Part shown: in pieces, positions 1-6,819 of the stretch
Position numbering within the stretch: the stretch's first letter is position 1
Layout: the number at the start of each line of letters is the position of its first letter
DNA from: Kribbella voronezhensis
GTDB taxonomy: Bacteria > Actinomycetota > Actinomycetes > Propionibacteriales > Kribbellaceae
Direction of reading: 5' to 3'
Length of the DNA stretch: 64,000 bases
NCBI RefSeq assembly: GCF_004365175.1
Contig: NZ_SOCE01000001.1
Coordinates: 1,227,154 to 1,291,153 of the forward strand
Made by a program: the position numbers and the translations under genes
The notes under the pieces: model-generated
Database searches by the model: none
What the model was told of the DNA's origin: nothing
Seen by the model: only the letters and a program-made list of their open reading frames with translations

Positions 1-219
1 GTGTCTCTGCAGCCCTCGGTAGGAACGACAGACGCCGAGAACCTGCTGTTCGTGTCCTACGGTGCCGACTACGTCGGTGAGCCGGAGGACATCAACGAAG
101 CGGAACGGATCGACTGGGTGCCGCTCGACTCGATCCGCGAACGTATCGACACTGGCCAGATCATCGGCGCGGCGTCCCTCGTCGGTCTGCTGCACGTGCT
201 GGCGTTCCAGGCCGGCTGA
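1..219 (+). CDS. NUDIX hydrolase, C-terminal part only
   Basis: The reading frame is open from the first base, so the gene starts before the window and only 72 C-terminal residues are visible. The segment LLFVSYGADYVGEP, then the acidic EDINEAERIDWVPLDSI and a final hydrophobic helix, resembles the end of a NUDIX fold, where a strand and an E/W-containing turn precede the last helix. The NUDIX box itself is outside the window, so catalysis cannot be checked. NUDIX proteins often sit beside XRE/TPR regulators in actinomycetes, as here. The 3' end overlaps the convergent regulator gene by 59 bases. Confidence 0.55.
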   Translation: MSLQPSVGTTDAENLLFVSYGADYVGEPEDINEAERIDWVPLDSIRERIDTGQIIGAASLVGLLHVLAFQAG

Positions 220-1789
220 TCTCGTCCAGCGGTGACACCCCGATCTCGATCAAGCTCTCGAACAGAGAGCTGACAGGCTTGACCTTCTGGTATGGCGCCA
301 ATTGCGTGCCCAGGTCCAGCAGGTAGCTGCCGCCGCGCATCGATCGCACCGACGCAGCGAGTGTCGTTGCCTCCATTCCAAGCGCGCAGGACTCCTCCAG
401 CCGACGCTGGTCCGCCAGGATGGTGGCGAGGATGGCTGTGTTGAACAGACGGCCGCGCTCGTACCCGTCGGTCATCTCGAGGGAGCGCCGGGCGAAGGGT
501 TCAGCATCCTCGGCAAGCCCCAGATCGCGAAAGGCGTGTGCGAATTTTGCTGCCAAGTAGGCGTGGTCGAAGTAGATGAGCCAGTGCGGTCGCTCTTCAG
601 CGTCCGACTTATTGAACGCCTCCTCGGCGCGGCTCAGTGCAGCCAGACAACCGGTCTTGTCGCCCTGCAGCGCGAGGCCATGGGCTTCCATGACAGCCGC
701 CTCAGCTTGCAGGAGCTTCGAGCCTGATCGTTTCGCGCTGTGCTGAGCTGCGAGCGCCAGGTCGACGGCGCTGTCGGGGGCACCGTGGAAGGCCGCCTGA
801 TGACTCATCCCGGCCAACATCTCGCTGGCGAGCCGTTCATCGTCGGCCTCATGACAGAGACGCAGCGCCTGACGCAGATGAGTGTGACCGTCGCCATGGT
901 GGCCGGTGTCATATGCCATCCAGCCAGCTAAGTGGTGGAGTTCGGCGGCAGCCGCGAACAGGTCGGATCGGCCTCCGCCCGAGGTGCTCTCCCGCAACAG
1001 TGGTGTGACCGTCGAGTTCAGATACGAGCTCACGACCGAACGGCTGTGACCGCCGCCGTACCGGTTGTCGAGGCGACGGAAGACCTGCGTCATCTCGCGA
1101 ATCTCGGTGCTGGCCTCTGGTCTTCCTCGGCTGATACGCCGGTTCGGGCTGGGCGCTGTCCCTGTCAGCAGGCTGGCCCCCACCGCAGTGAGACCCACGC
1201 CGGCCGACTTGATGAACTGCCTCCGATGCACTCCGTCTCCTTCGGCAGGTGATTGAGTCTGCACGATAGAGCGGCGGTCGGGGCGCGTGTATGCGTCGAT
1301 GCCATGCTGGCTGTCGTGGTACTCGGCTGGCGCATGCGACGCTGTCGGACCGGCATGCTCGTTCCCAAGCCCGACGGGCCGAGCCGTCAGGTTGAACCAC
1401 AGCAACTGCTCTGGGATGTGCAGGGCCTGGGCCCAGCGATCGAGCTTGTCGAGGTCGTGCACTGGTATCGCGCTGCGCTCGATCCGGCTGACCTGCCCCT
1501 GAGTGAGTCCGAGCCATTGGCCGACGAGCGCTTGCGTCGGTTCAGGGCGCTGGAGCTTGCGGTAGGCCAGTAGCAGCTTGCCGAAGTGTCGCTCAGCCGC
1601 AGCCTCGGCAAGGGCGTCAGCCTCCCAGAAGTCAGCTGAGAGACGCGGCGCCGCACGGGTCAGCTCGGGGGCACGCCGCTGGCACGGTCCACACTGGTCA
1701 CCATCGTTGTCCGCTGCCAGATATGCACCGCATGAGGGACACAGCCGCCGCTGGGAGCGCGTCACAGGGGCAACACTACCCGTGACCAT
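161..1789 (-). CDS. XRE-family regulator with zinc ribbon and TPR-like C-terminal half
   Basis: A 542-residue protein. Near the N-terminus is a CPSC...CGPC zinc ribbon. A helix-turn-helix follows at about residues 70-130 (VGQWLGLTQGQVSRIER is the recognition region). After a linker, the C-terminal 300 residues are Ala/Leu-rich helical repeats of the TPR type (AAAELHHLAGWMAYDTG, LAAQHSAKRSG). This layout is common in actinomycete regulators that sense a ligand or partner through the TPR half. It is transcribed away from the short-gene operon at 1918-2612 and probably controls it. The frame stays open to a possible start at 1918, which would overlap the start of the divergent gene; the ATG at 1789 is preferred because the zinc ribbon follows it closely. 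Confidence 0.75.
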   Translation of the reverse strand: MVTGSVAPVTRSQRRLCPSCGAYLAADNDGDQCGPCQRRAPELTRAAPRLSADFWEADALAEAAAERHFGKLLLAYRKLQRPEPTQALVGQWLGLTQGQVSRIERSAIPVHDLDKLDRWAQALHIPEQLLWFNLTARPVGLGNEHAGPTASHAPAEYHDSQHGIDAYTRPDRRSIVQTQSPAEGDGVHRRQFIKSAGVGLTAVGASLLTGTAPSPNRRISRGRPEASTEIREMTQVFRRLDNRYGGGHSRSVVSSYLNSTVTPLLRESTSGGGRSDLFAAAAELHHLAGWMAYDTGHHGDGHTHLRQALRLCHEADDERLASEMLAGMSHQAAFHGAPDSAVDLALAAQHSAKRSGSKLLQAEAAVMEAHGLALQGDKTGCLAALSRAEEAFNKSDAEERPHWLIYFDHAYLAAKFAHAFRDLGLAEDAEPFARRSLEMTDGYERGRLFNTAILATILADQRRLEESCALGMEATTLAASVRSMRGGSYLLDLGTQLAPYQKVKPVSSLFESLIEIGVSPLDEISRPGTPARAADRRGTPRR

Positions 1790-1917
1790 CTGCCGGTATG
1801 CGCGGCACGCATATCTTGCCTCGACCCCGCCGCGCATATGTATCGCCGTCGTTTCCCACCACGCAGCGTCATTGGATGGTGGTCGTCCGATAACCCAATC
1901 GACGGGGGTGAGGACCA

Positions 1918-2009
1918 TGTATCACCTGATGTGGCCCCTCTGGCTGCTGGCCAGTGTGCTCTACGCCTTGATGCTCCGCGACATCGTCCGGGAGGTGCGC
2001 GGCGAATGA
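1918..2009 (+). CDS. 30-residue single-pass membrane protein
   Basis: A very short gene with a strong ribosome binding site (GGGGGTGAGG a few bases before ATG). The product is one hydrophobic segment (MWPLWLLASVLYALML) followed by a charged tail (RDIVREVRGE), typical of a small inner-membrane protein. Its stop overlaps the next start (ATGA), so the two are translationally coupled. No family is recognised. It is the first of four overlapping genes facing away from the XRE/TPR regulator. Confidence 0.6.
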
Positions 2010-2206
2010 CGACGCTCGCGGAGACTCCACAGCCGACCGAGCGGCGTGTGCGCGTCTGGTTCGGTGAGCATGTCATCGCGGACTACACCGCGGAGCCTGC
2101 CAAGGCCATTCGGTACCAGGCGGCCATGACGCGGCGTTTCTACAGCCTGCGCGTGACGATTGAGCCGGCTGTTCCGGTGGTGAACCAAGATGCTGCCGAC
2201 TCGTGA
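2006..2206 (+). CDS. 66-residue hypothetical protein
   Basis: The start overlaps the previous stop by four bases, and a GGGAGGTG ribosome site lies just upstream. The sequence is a compact beta-rich basic protein (RRVRVWFGEHVIADY, then a helix AEPAKAIRYQAAMTRRFYSLRVTI). Such small proteins with an RVWFG opening are frequent beside XRE regulators in actinomycetes, but no function is known to me. Its stop overlaps the next GTG. Confidence 0.6.
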   Translation: MTTLAETPQPTERRVRVWFGEHVIADYTAEPAKAIRYQAAMTRRFYSLRVTIEPAVPVVNQDAADS

Positions 2207-2292
2207 ACGGCCTGCACCGCCGCGGATGGTGGTCCCGGTTCTGGGAGCGCCTGATGGTCAGATTCCGCCGATGGATGGACGAGGAGCGGTGA
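2203..2292 (+). CDS. 29-residue Trp/Arg-rich microprotein
   Basis: Coupled to both neighbours: its GTG overlaps the preceding TGA and its own TGA overlaps the next GTG. The product is rich in Trp and Arg (LHRRGWWSRFWERLMVRF), giving an amphipathic cationic helix. No homologue is recognised. The overlap at both ends is the main reason to believe it is translated. It could act only as a coupling leader for the following gene. Confidence 0.45.
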   Translation: MNGLHRRGWWSRFWERLMVRFRRWMDEER

Positions 2293-2612
2293 CCGACTAC
2301 ACGCGCCCGCTGCTCCTGGGGTACGCCCGACGTGACCTATATCTATCGGACCAGCACGTCGAGCGGCTGAAAGTTGAGTTGACGACCTTCGCGGCGGTCG
2401 AGGGCTTCGCCATGGGCTCGACGTATGTGGAGCAACGAGAGACCGCGCCAGCAGCCTTCAGCGCGCTGGTCGAGTCGCTGAACCGCTACGAACTCACCGC
2501 CGTCGTGATCCCGGACTGGCGGCACCTGGCCCTCATAGGTGAGCCGGAGCGCGTCAAACGAGAGTTCGAGCGGGTCACGGGGGCGCGCTTCATGCTCTAC
2601 GACACCCCTTGA
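2289..2612 (+). CDS. Resolvase-fold-like protein lacking the catalytic serine motif
   Basis: A 107-residue protein starting at a GTG that overlaps the previous stop. The order of elements resembles the N-terminal catalytic domain of serine recombinases: LLGYARRDLYLSDQ in place of YxRVST..Q, a helix, a variable loop, FSALVESLNRYELTAVVIPDW in place of the strand that normally ends in dRLsR, and a final GARFMLYD strand. The RVS motif is RRD here, so recombinase activity is unlikely. It may be a degenerate resolvase fold reused for binding. The call rests on pattern similarity only. Confidence 0.5.
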   Translation: MTDYTRPLLLGYARRDLYLSDQHVERLKVELTTFAAVEGFAMGSTYVEQRETAPAAFSALVESLNRYELTAVVIPDWRHLALIGEPERVKREFERVTGARFMLYDTP

Positions 2613-2719
2613 ACTGGCGGAACCGGTGGGGAGTCGTCGTCCTCAGCCCCTCACGTGCAGCGGATCGTCTGCACACCCACCGGTTCCGTCATCGAGCGAT
2701 CCCTGTCCGAGCTTCCTCC

Positions 2720-2739
2720 CCCGAGACCCCTGTCTCGGG
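2720..2739. terminator. Hairpin after the short-gene operon
   Basis: CCCGAGAC and GTCTCGGG form an 8-bp perfect stem around CCCT, 108 bases after the operon stop. There is no clear T-run, so termination is likely but not certain. Confidence 0.4.
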
Positions 2740-2837
2740 CAGGGATCTTCAAGCCGGCTGGCGCGGGGCGTGAGGCGAGTCCCGTCCTGCGCCAGCCGTT
2801 CCAAACACCGAGGCCCGGACGGGGTCCTCGGTCACCA

Positions 2838-2887
2838 GCTGGCCGGAGGTTGGGCGTGAGCGCCTGGGCGAGCAACCTCCGGCCAGC
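2838..2887. repeat. 15-bp perfect inverted repeat upstream of the toxin locus
   Basis: GCTGGCCGGAGGTTG at 2838-2852 is matched by its exact reverse complement at 2873-2887, with a 20-base loop. It lies 32 bases before the ATG of the ESX-like gene, in a 307-base gap that otherwise holds only the hairpin at 2720. It could be an operator, an RNA hairpin in the 5' leader, or a terminator of upstream transcription. Confidence 0.6.
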
Positions 2888-2919
2888 CTTCCCATCGGCA
2901 CTAGTGAGGCAGGCAGAAC

Positions 2920-3180
2920 ATGTCCCAAGTCGAACAGCTCAAGATGCAGCTCCACGGCCTAGCTGACCAATCCCGGCAAGGTGCGGGCAGCCTGGCGGGC
3001 TTCAAACAGCGCTTCGAGCAGTCCAGCCAGCAGATCCAGGCACTCATCCGCGGTACTGCGACGAGGGCCGACCAAGACATCGCCACCATGCTCGACGCGG
3101 CGGCCAAGTCCGTCGACCAAGCGGTGCAGTCGCTTCAGATTGCAGAGGCAGGCTGCCGCAGCTACGCCGACCAGATCTAG
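2920..3180 (+). CDS. ESX/WXG100-like small helical protein of a toxin locus
   Basis: An 86-residue, almost entirely helical Gln/Ala-rich protein with two predicted helices joined near an RGTATRAD turn. Length and shape match ESAT-6/WXG100-class proteins, although no canonical WxG is present. Proteins of this kind commonly precede SCP1.201-type deaminase toxins in actinomycetes, where they may help present the toxin to a type VII secretion machine. It lies 18 bases before the toxin gene and is probably co-transcribed. No ESX ATPase or membrane genes are visible here, so secretion would have to use machinery encoded elsewhere. Confidence 0.6.
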   Translation: MSQVEQLKMQLHGLADQSRQGAGSLAGFKQRFEQSSQQIQALIRGTATRADQDIATMLDAAAKSVDQAVQSLQIAEAGCRSYADQI

Positions 3181-3198
3181 CCGGCCGAGGCGATCGGC

Positions 3199-4071
3199 AT
3201 GCCCTCCGAGCTGCAACGGGTCGCACAGGAGCTACTCGACTCGTTGAACCAGATCGAGCGCATCGTGCCGTACCTGCACGACCGGGCACGAAAGTACCGC
3301 GAGGCTGCCGGATGGATCGGCGGTCTGAGCAGCAACCAGAACGCGCGCATGGCGGCGATGCAACTAGACGAGGCAGCTCGGCGCTCTGAGGAAGCCGCCC
3401 ACTACCTGTTGCAGGCACATGCCCGCGGACGATCCTGGGTTGAGCAGATGGTCAGCGGTGCCCGGACAGCCGAACCGGCCGGTGATTCAACAGCCCCGAG
3501 GCCAGACGCGTCAGGCGGGAGCCCGCCGCCCGCAGAACGCCGGCAGAACGAGGACCAGGGCGAGCCGGAAGCGAAAAAGCCCGACAAGGCCGCGGGCGCC
3601 GGCGATGATGTCAGCCCGAAGGACGGGGCACCGGGAGGGCGAAGGATCACGGACGAGGAGGGCCACCGGATACAGCGCAAGTTGCCGATTCGAGAAGAGG
3701 TCCCCGTCACCAGCCCCAAGACCCGGGGAAAGTGGATTGACGAGAACGGCAACGAAGAAGATCTCGCTAGCGGTGAGCATGACGAGTTCGAGGACGTTAG
3801 AGACTTCCTTCGCGGGAAGGGTCTTCTACCACCAAAGGGCAATGTCACCACGCCGTCGCATGTCGAAGTAAAATTCGCTATGCGGATGCGCCAACGTGGA
3901 CTGATGCATGAAACCATCATCGTGAACAAATTACCCTGTACCGGCAAGTGGGGATGCGAGAGGTTCCTACGCTATATCCTTCCACCGGGAGCCACCCTGA
4001 CGGTCTTCGGTCCAGATGGATTCAAACGCACGTACACAGTACCTGACCTGAACAAGACGGAGCAACCATGA
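3199..4071 (+). CDS. Polymorphic toxin with DddA/SCP1.201-type DNA cytidine deaminase domain
   Basis: A 290-residue protein in three parts. Residues 1-85 are a helical domain like ESX substrates. Residues 86-200 are a Pro/Glu/Lys-rich disordered linker. Residues about 210-290 are a zinc deaminase domain with H221-V-E223 as metal and catalytic residues, then P246-C247 and G252-C253 as the other zinc ligands. These are followed by the family signature LPPGATLTVFGPDG. Spacing and flanks match the SCP1.201-like deaminases that include DddA, which converts cytosine to uracil in DNA. A GAGG ribosome site precedes the ATG, and the stop overlaps the Imm1 gene. Family membership is strong; substrate (double- or single-stranded DNA) is inferred. 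Confidence 0.85.
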   Translation: MPSELQRVAQELLDSLNQIERIVPYLHDRARKYREAAGWIGGLSSNQNARMAAMQLDEAARRSEEAAHYLLQAHARGRSWVEQMVSGARTAEPAGDSTAPRPDASGGSPPPAERRQNEDQGEPEAKKPDKAAGAGDDVSPKDGAPGGRRITDEEGHRIQRKLPIREEVPVTSPKTRGKWIDENGNEEDLASGEHDEFEDVRDFLRGKGLLPPKGNVTTPSHVEVKFAMRMRQRGLMHETIIVNKLPCTGKWGCERFLRYILPPGATLTVFGPDGFKRTYTVPDLNKTEQP

Positions 4072-4517
4072 GCAACGTTGAGGTGTATTTCAAGAACGGC
4101 CACGGTGACGACCCGCTCATCCTCACCAACGCCGATGATGCCGACGCGCTGATTGACGCAATGCTGACAGAGTCCTTCAACAACTCAGTTGCAGCGCTCT
4201 ACGACCTTGACCGCCCCTCTGTTGAGGGTGCTCCCGATATCCCCGACCACGAGCTCCGTGTTGCGGTCGATGCGAAGGAAAACGTTGGCGGTATCCGCTA
4301 CGCCGGCGGCGACCACGATGACGTGAGGTACGTACCGGGAGCCACGAGCGACCGCGACGAGATGTTCTATGTCTACATGGATCACGGCGAGGGCTGGCCG
4401 AAGGACTCGGTCGTCAGCATCGAGCAGGTGCGCCAGGCGGTACGGGAGTTCGTCGAGGGGAACGGCTCGCGGCCGACGTCATTCGAGTGGCGGGAATGGC
4501 CAGACGGCGTGATCTGA
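4068..4517 (+). CDS. Imm1-family immunity protein
   Basis: A 149-residue acidic protein starting inside the toxin stop codon (ATGA). The pattern of short strands (VEVYFKNG, LILTNADDADALIDAML), a central GGIRYAGG turn, and a C-terminal segment (QVRQAVREFVEGNGSRP then EWREW) matches Imm1 immunity proteins, the usual partners of DddA-type deaminases. It is expected to bind and block the deaminase in the producing cell. The tight overlap ensures that toxin is never made without it. Confidence 0.8.
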   Translation: MSNVEVYFKNGHGDDPLILTNADDADALIDAMLTESFNNSVAALYDLDRPSVEGAPDIPDHELRVAVDAKENVGGIRYAGGDHDDVRYVPGATSDRDEMFYVYMDHGEGWPKDSVVSIEQVRQAVREFVEGNGSRPTSFEWREWPDGVI

Positions 4518-4633
4518 GGGCACATAATGCCAGGGCTTGCGGAACCGTCACAACTAGGCCCACCACTGACTCATCTCTTACCTCAACCTTGGATACTCCG
4601 ATGCTTCAAGGGCGCAAGGGTTCTACCGCCTCA

Positions 4634-5128
4634 CTATTCAGGCAACTTGACAAACGTTCCAGTGGTCGCCGATGTCATCTGAACCAGATCCTTCGGTGAG
4701 AGTTCAATCTCAATACCTGTAGCACCTCCGCCGACCAGCACAGTTGGATAGTTCAGCACTGCCTCATCCAGCAGAACCGGGATATCGGCAGGAGCCCCGA
4801 GGGGGGAGACACCATTACGTGGGTAGCCGAGACTCGAATTGAGAGCTTCCGGCGATGCCACCTCCATTCGGCCATAGCCTAGAGCCGCGGAGGCTGCCTT
4901 AAAATCAACACGTGCATCAGACGAGCAGCACAAGAGGGCGCGGCGTGGACTTGCGGACTTCTCAGTCAAGAACAATGTTTTTGTGATCTGCGACTGAGGA
5001 ATGCCCAATGCGAGAGCAAAGTCACTTGGACTTTCGATCGCCGCGGAGAGAGCATCGTGGTCGCGAATAACATATTTCGCCCCACCGGCCGTGAGGGCAT
5101 TCTTAACATTCTCATGGATAGTATTCAT
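4634..5128 (-). CDS. YbaK/ProX-type aminoacyl-tRNA deacylase
   Basis: A 164-residue single-domain protein of the YbaK/EbsC/prolyl-tRNA editing superfamily, which hydrolyses mischarged aminoacyl-tRNAs. Family hallmarks are visible: ALGIPQSQITKTLFL near residues 40-55, a central LGYGRMEVASPE, SPLGAPADIPVLLDEA, and a C-terminal GGGATGIEIELSPKDL. It lies 12 bases after an unknown gene on the same strand and is probably co-transcribed with it. Free-standing editing proteins beside unknown enzymes sometimes serve in natural-product or resistance loci; nothing here decides that. Confidence 0.85.
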   Translation of the reverse strand: MNTIHENVKNALTAGGAKYVIRDHDALSAAIESPSDFALALGIPQSQITKTLFLTEKSASPRRALLCCSSDARVDFKAASAALGYGRMEVASPEALNSSLGYPRNGVSPLGAPADIPVLLDEAVLNYPTVLVGGGATGIEIELSPKDLVQMTSATTGTFVKLPE

Positions 5129-5140
5129 GTTTTTACTATA

Positions 5141-5803
5141 TCATCCTGCAAGTCGTTTGATTAGATCGTCCCGCACTCGGCTCGGAATCATAGGGGCAAA
5201 TTGCGCAAGGTATGCTTCTAAGTGATGGGGTGAACCGACCAGGAACGGCAAGTCGAACGGAACCATGTATCGGATTGCCAAGAGCGGAACCGGCGCGACG
5301 AGAGGACGGAACCCGTCGTTCCAGAGGCCAGGTTGCTCGCAAGCCGGGTGGAACTGTCCGACCATCAGGCCTTGGGTCACGAAATCATCTTTCAATACCG
5401 CTTGCAGCCTGTCGAGTTCGGTTGAATTGTTCGGGTCAAAGAATGGCAGTGCGACCAGGATTGTGAGCAGTTGCTTCTCCTTTTCGTTCAGAGATACAGC
5501 CAGCTCGGCATGCCAGTCCTTATATTCGAGGACTTCTTCTGCCAGATCCTCGATGCTCGCCTCTGTCTCCCGGCACGCCAAATAGAACAAGTTGCGGTCG
5601 ATCGAAGGACGAGTGAAGGGACACACTGGTCCGGTACGTCCGAGATCGGGGTGACCATTCACCAGAAACTTTTGGGACCAGTCGGCAACGATCTGCAGAG
5701 TCTGGATCGAGGAATCACCGGAGGTATCAGTTTCAAGGTCGTGAATTGACCATAGGTACCGCCCATTACGCCATCGCACAGTTGTCTGCCCTTCTCGCGG
5801 CAA
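5141..5803 (-). CDS. Conserved hypothetical protein (possibly DUF6875-like)
   Basis: A 220-residue soluble protein with distinctive segments: GPVCPFTRPSIDRNLFYLAC, FFDPNNSTELDRLQ, QGLMVGQFHPACEQPGLWN and RYMVPFDLPFL. I associate this pattern with an actinomycete family of unknown function found next to small enzymes; DUF6875 is a tentative name. It heads a two-gene unit with the YbaK-type deacylase. The first in-frame start is a TTG at 5803 inside an imperfect inverted repeat; a GTG at 5779 preceded by AGAAGGGC is also possible. Confidence 0.55.
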   Translation of the reverse strand: MPREGQTTVRWRNGRYLWSIHDLETDTSGDSSIQTLQIVADWSQKFLVNGHPDLGRTGPVCPFTRPSIDRNLFYLACRETEASIEDLAEEVLEYKDWHAELAVSLNEKEKQLLTILVALPFFDPNNSTELDRLQAVLKDDFVTQGLMVGQFHPACEQPGLWNDGFRPLVAPVPLLAIRYMVPFDLPFLVGSPHHLEAYLAQFAPMIPSRVRDDLIKRLAG

Positions 5804-5886
5804 GCATCACATCCACCGTGGATGTTGCGAGAAGGCTAGAAACCTTACTGCCTGCTTGCCGAGTGGCGAGCAGGCGGACGGCAGGG

Positions 5887-6819
5887 CTACCAGACCCAAG
5901 CGAAGCCGTATGACCACTGCGGCGTCAAGCCCTCGAATGAGTGGCTGTAGAAGCCACTCTCAGCGATCTCGAACTCCCCACCCGATGGTGGGTGCTCTGC
6001 GTCGATCGTGTCCTGAACGGCGAAGCGCCAGATCTTGCCGGGGAGCTTTGGTGCCCGGAACTGAGCGCCGAGCTTCATGTCGCAGGCTCCGCCGCGAGTG
6101 TTGTGGAACACCAAGATCGGTCGGACTGGCTGATCACTGGTGACGAGTATGCGGAAGGTGAGGATATGGGGGTTCTCGTCTGTTGGTGAAAGGTCTCGGC
6201 CGAGGTCGAAGTACGCCTGAAGGGCGCCGGTAGGGCTCTCGCGGACTTCGGCGAGTGTGCCTCCGCTGATTGCTTCAGCTCTGAGCACGCCAGGTCGACG
6301 ATCTGAGCTGTAGGTGTGGCCCGTGTAGTACATCCGGGTTCCCGGTGTCACGGCTCGGATGACGGCAACACACTTGAACTCCTCGATGACACCTCGCCCG
6401 TCGATCGTGCAGTACGCCTCGTTGGCCTCCACGAAGTAGTGTCGCTGAACCTCGCTGTGATCGGTCACCTGGCTCATGTCACGTGGTGGAGCGAGTTCGA
6501 GCGGCTCCGATTGGCTGCCTTGCCGCCGGCCTCGCGCCATGTCATCAGTTGCCGCCCGCATCTGGCGATAGAGCGATCGGAGCAGCGCACCATCGCCGCC
6601 CAACGCGATGTAGGCCTCCACCAGTTCTTCGGACGGTGCCGTGTGCCCGTTCTCCACGTTCGAGATGTGTCCCGATCTGAAGAATTTGTCGGCCTCCCCG
6701 TCTTTGGGAATACGTCGAGAGCTGACGCCCAAATCGTCACGCGTCCGACGTAGCGCTGCGCCTAGGCGCACGTGGGCATCACTGATACGGGCTCGATCTG
6801 ACCCACCCGGGCTATTCAC
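5887..6819 (-). CDS. XRE-family regulator paired with a NACHT-like NTPase
   Basis: A 310-residue protein with an N-terminal helix-turn-helix (residues about 15-75; SRRIPKDGEADKFFRSGHI then NVENGHTAPS) and a C-terminal beta-rich domain of about 200 residues (RHYFVEANEAYCTIDGRG, MYYTGHTYSSDRRPG). The C-terminal domain resembles the metabolite- or partner-sensing halves of actinomycete XRE proteins, but I do not recognise its ligand. Its GTG overlaps the stop of the large NTPase (GTGA), so it is translated after and coupled to it, which suggests that the two proteins act together. Confidence 0.7.
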   Translation of the reverse strand: MNSPGGSDRARISDAHVRLGAALRRTRDDLGVSSRRIPKDGEADKFFRSGHISNVENGHTAPSEELVEAYIALGGDGALLRSLYRQMRAATDDMARGRRQGSQSEPLELAPPRDMSQVTDHSEVQRHYFVEANEAYCTIDGRGVIEEFKCVAVIRAVTPGTRMYYTGHTYSSDRRPGVLRAEAISGGTLAEVRESPTGALQAYFDLGRDLSPTDENPHILTFRILVTSDQPVRPILVFHNTRGGACDMKLGAQFRAPKLPGKIWRFAVQDTIDAEHPPSGGEFEIAESGFYSHSFEGLTPQWSYGFAWVW

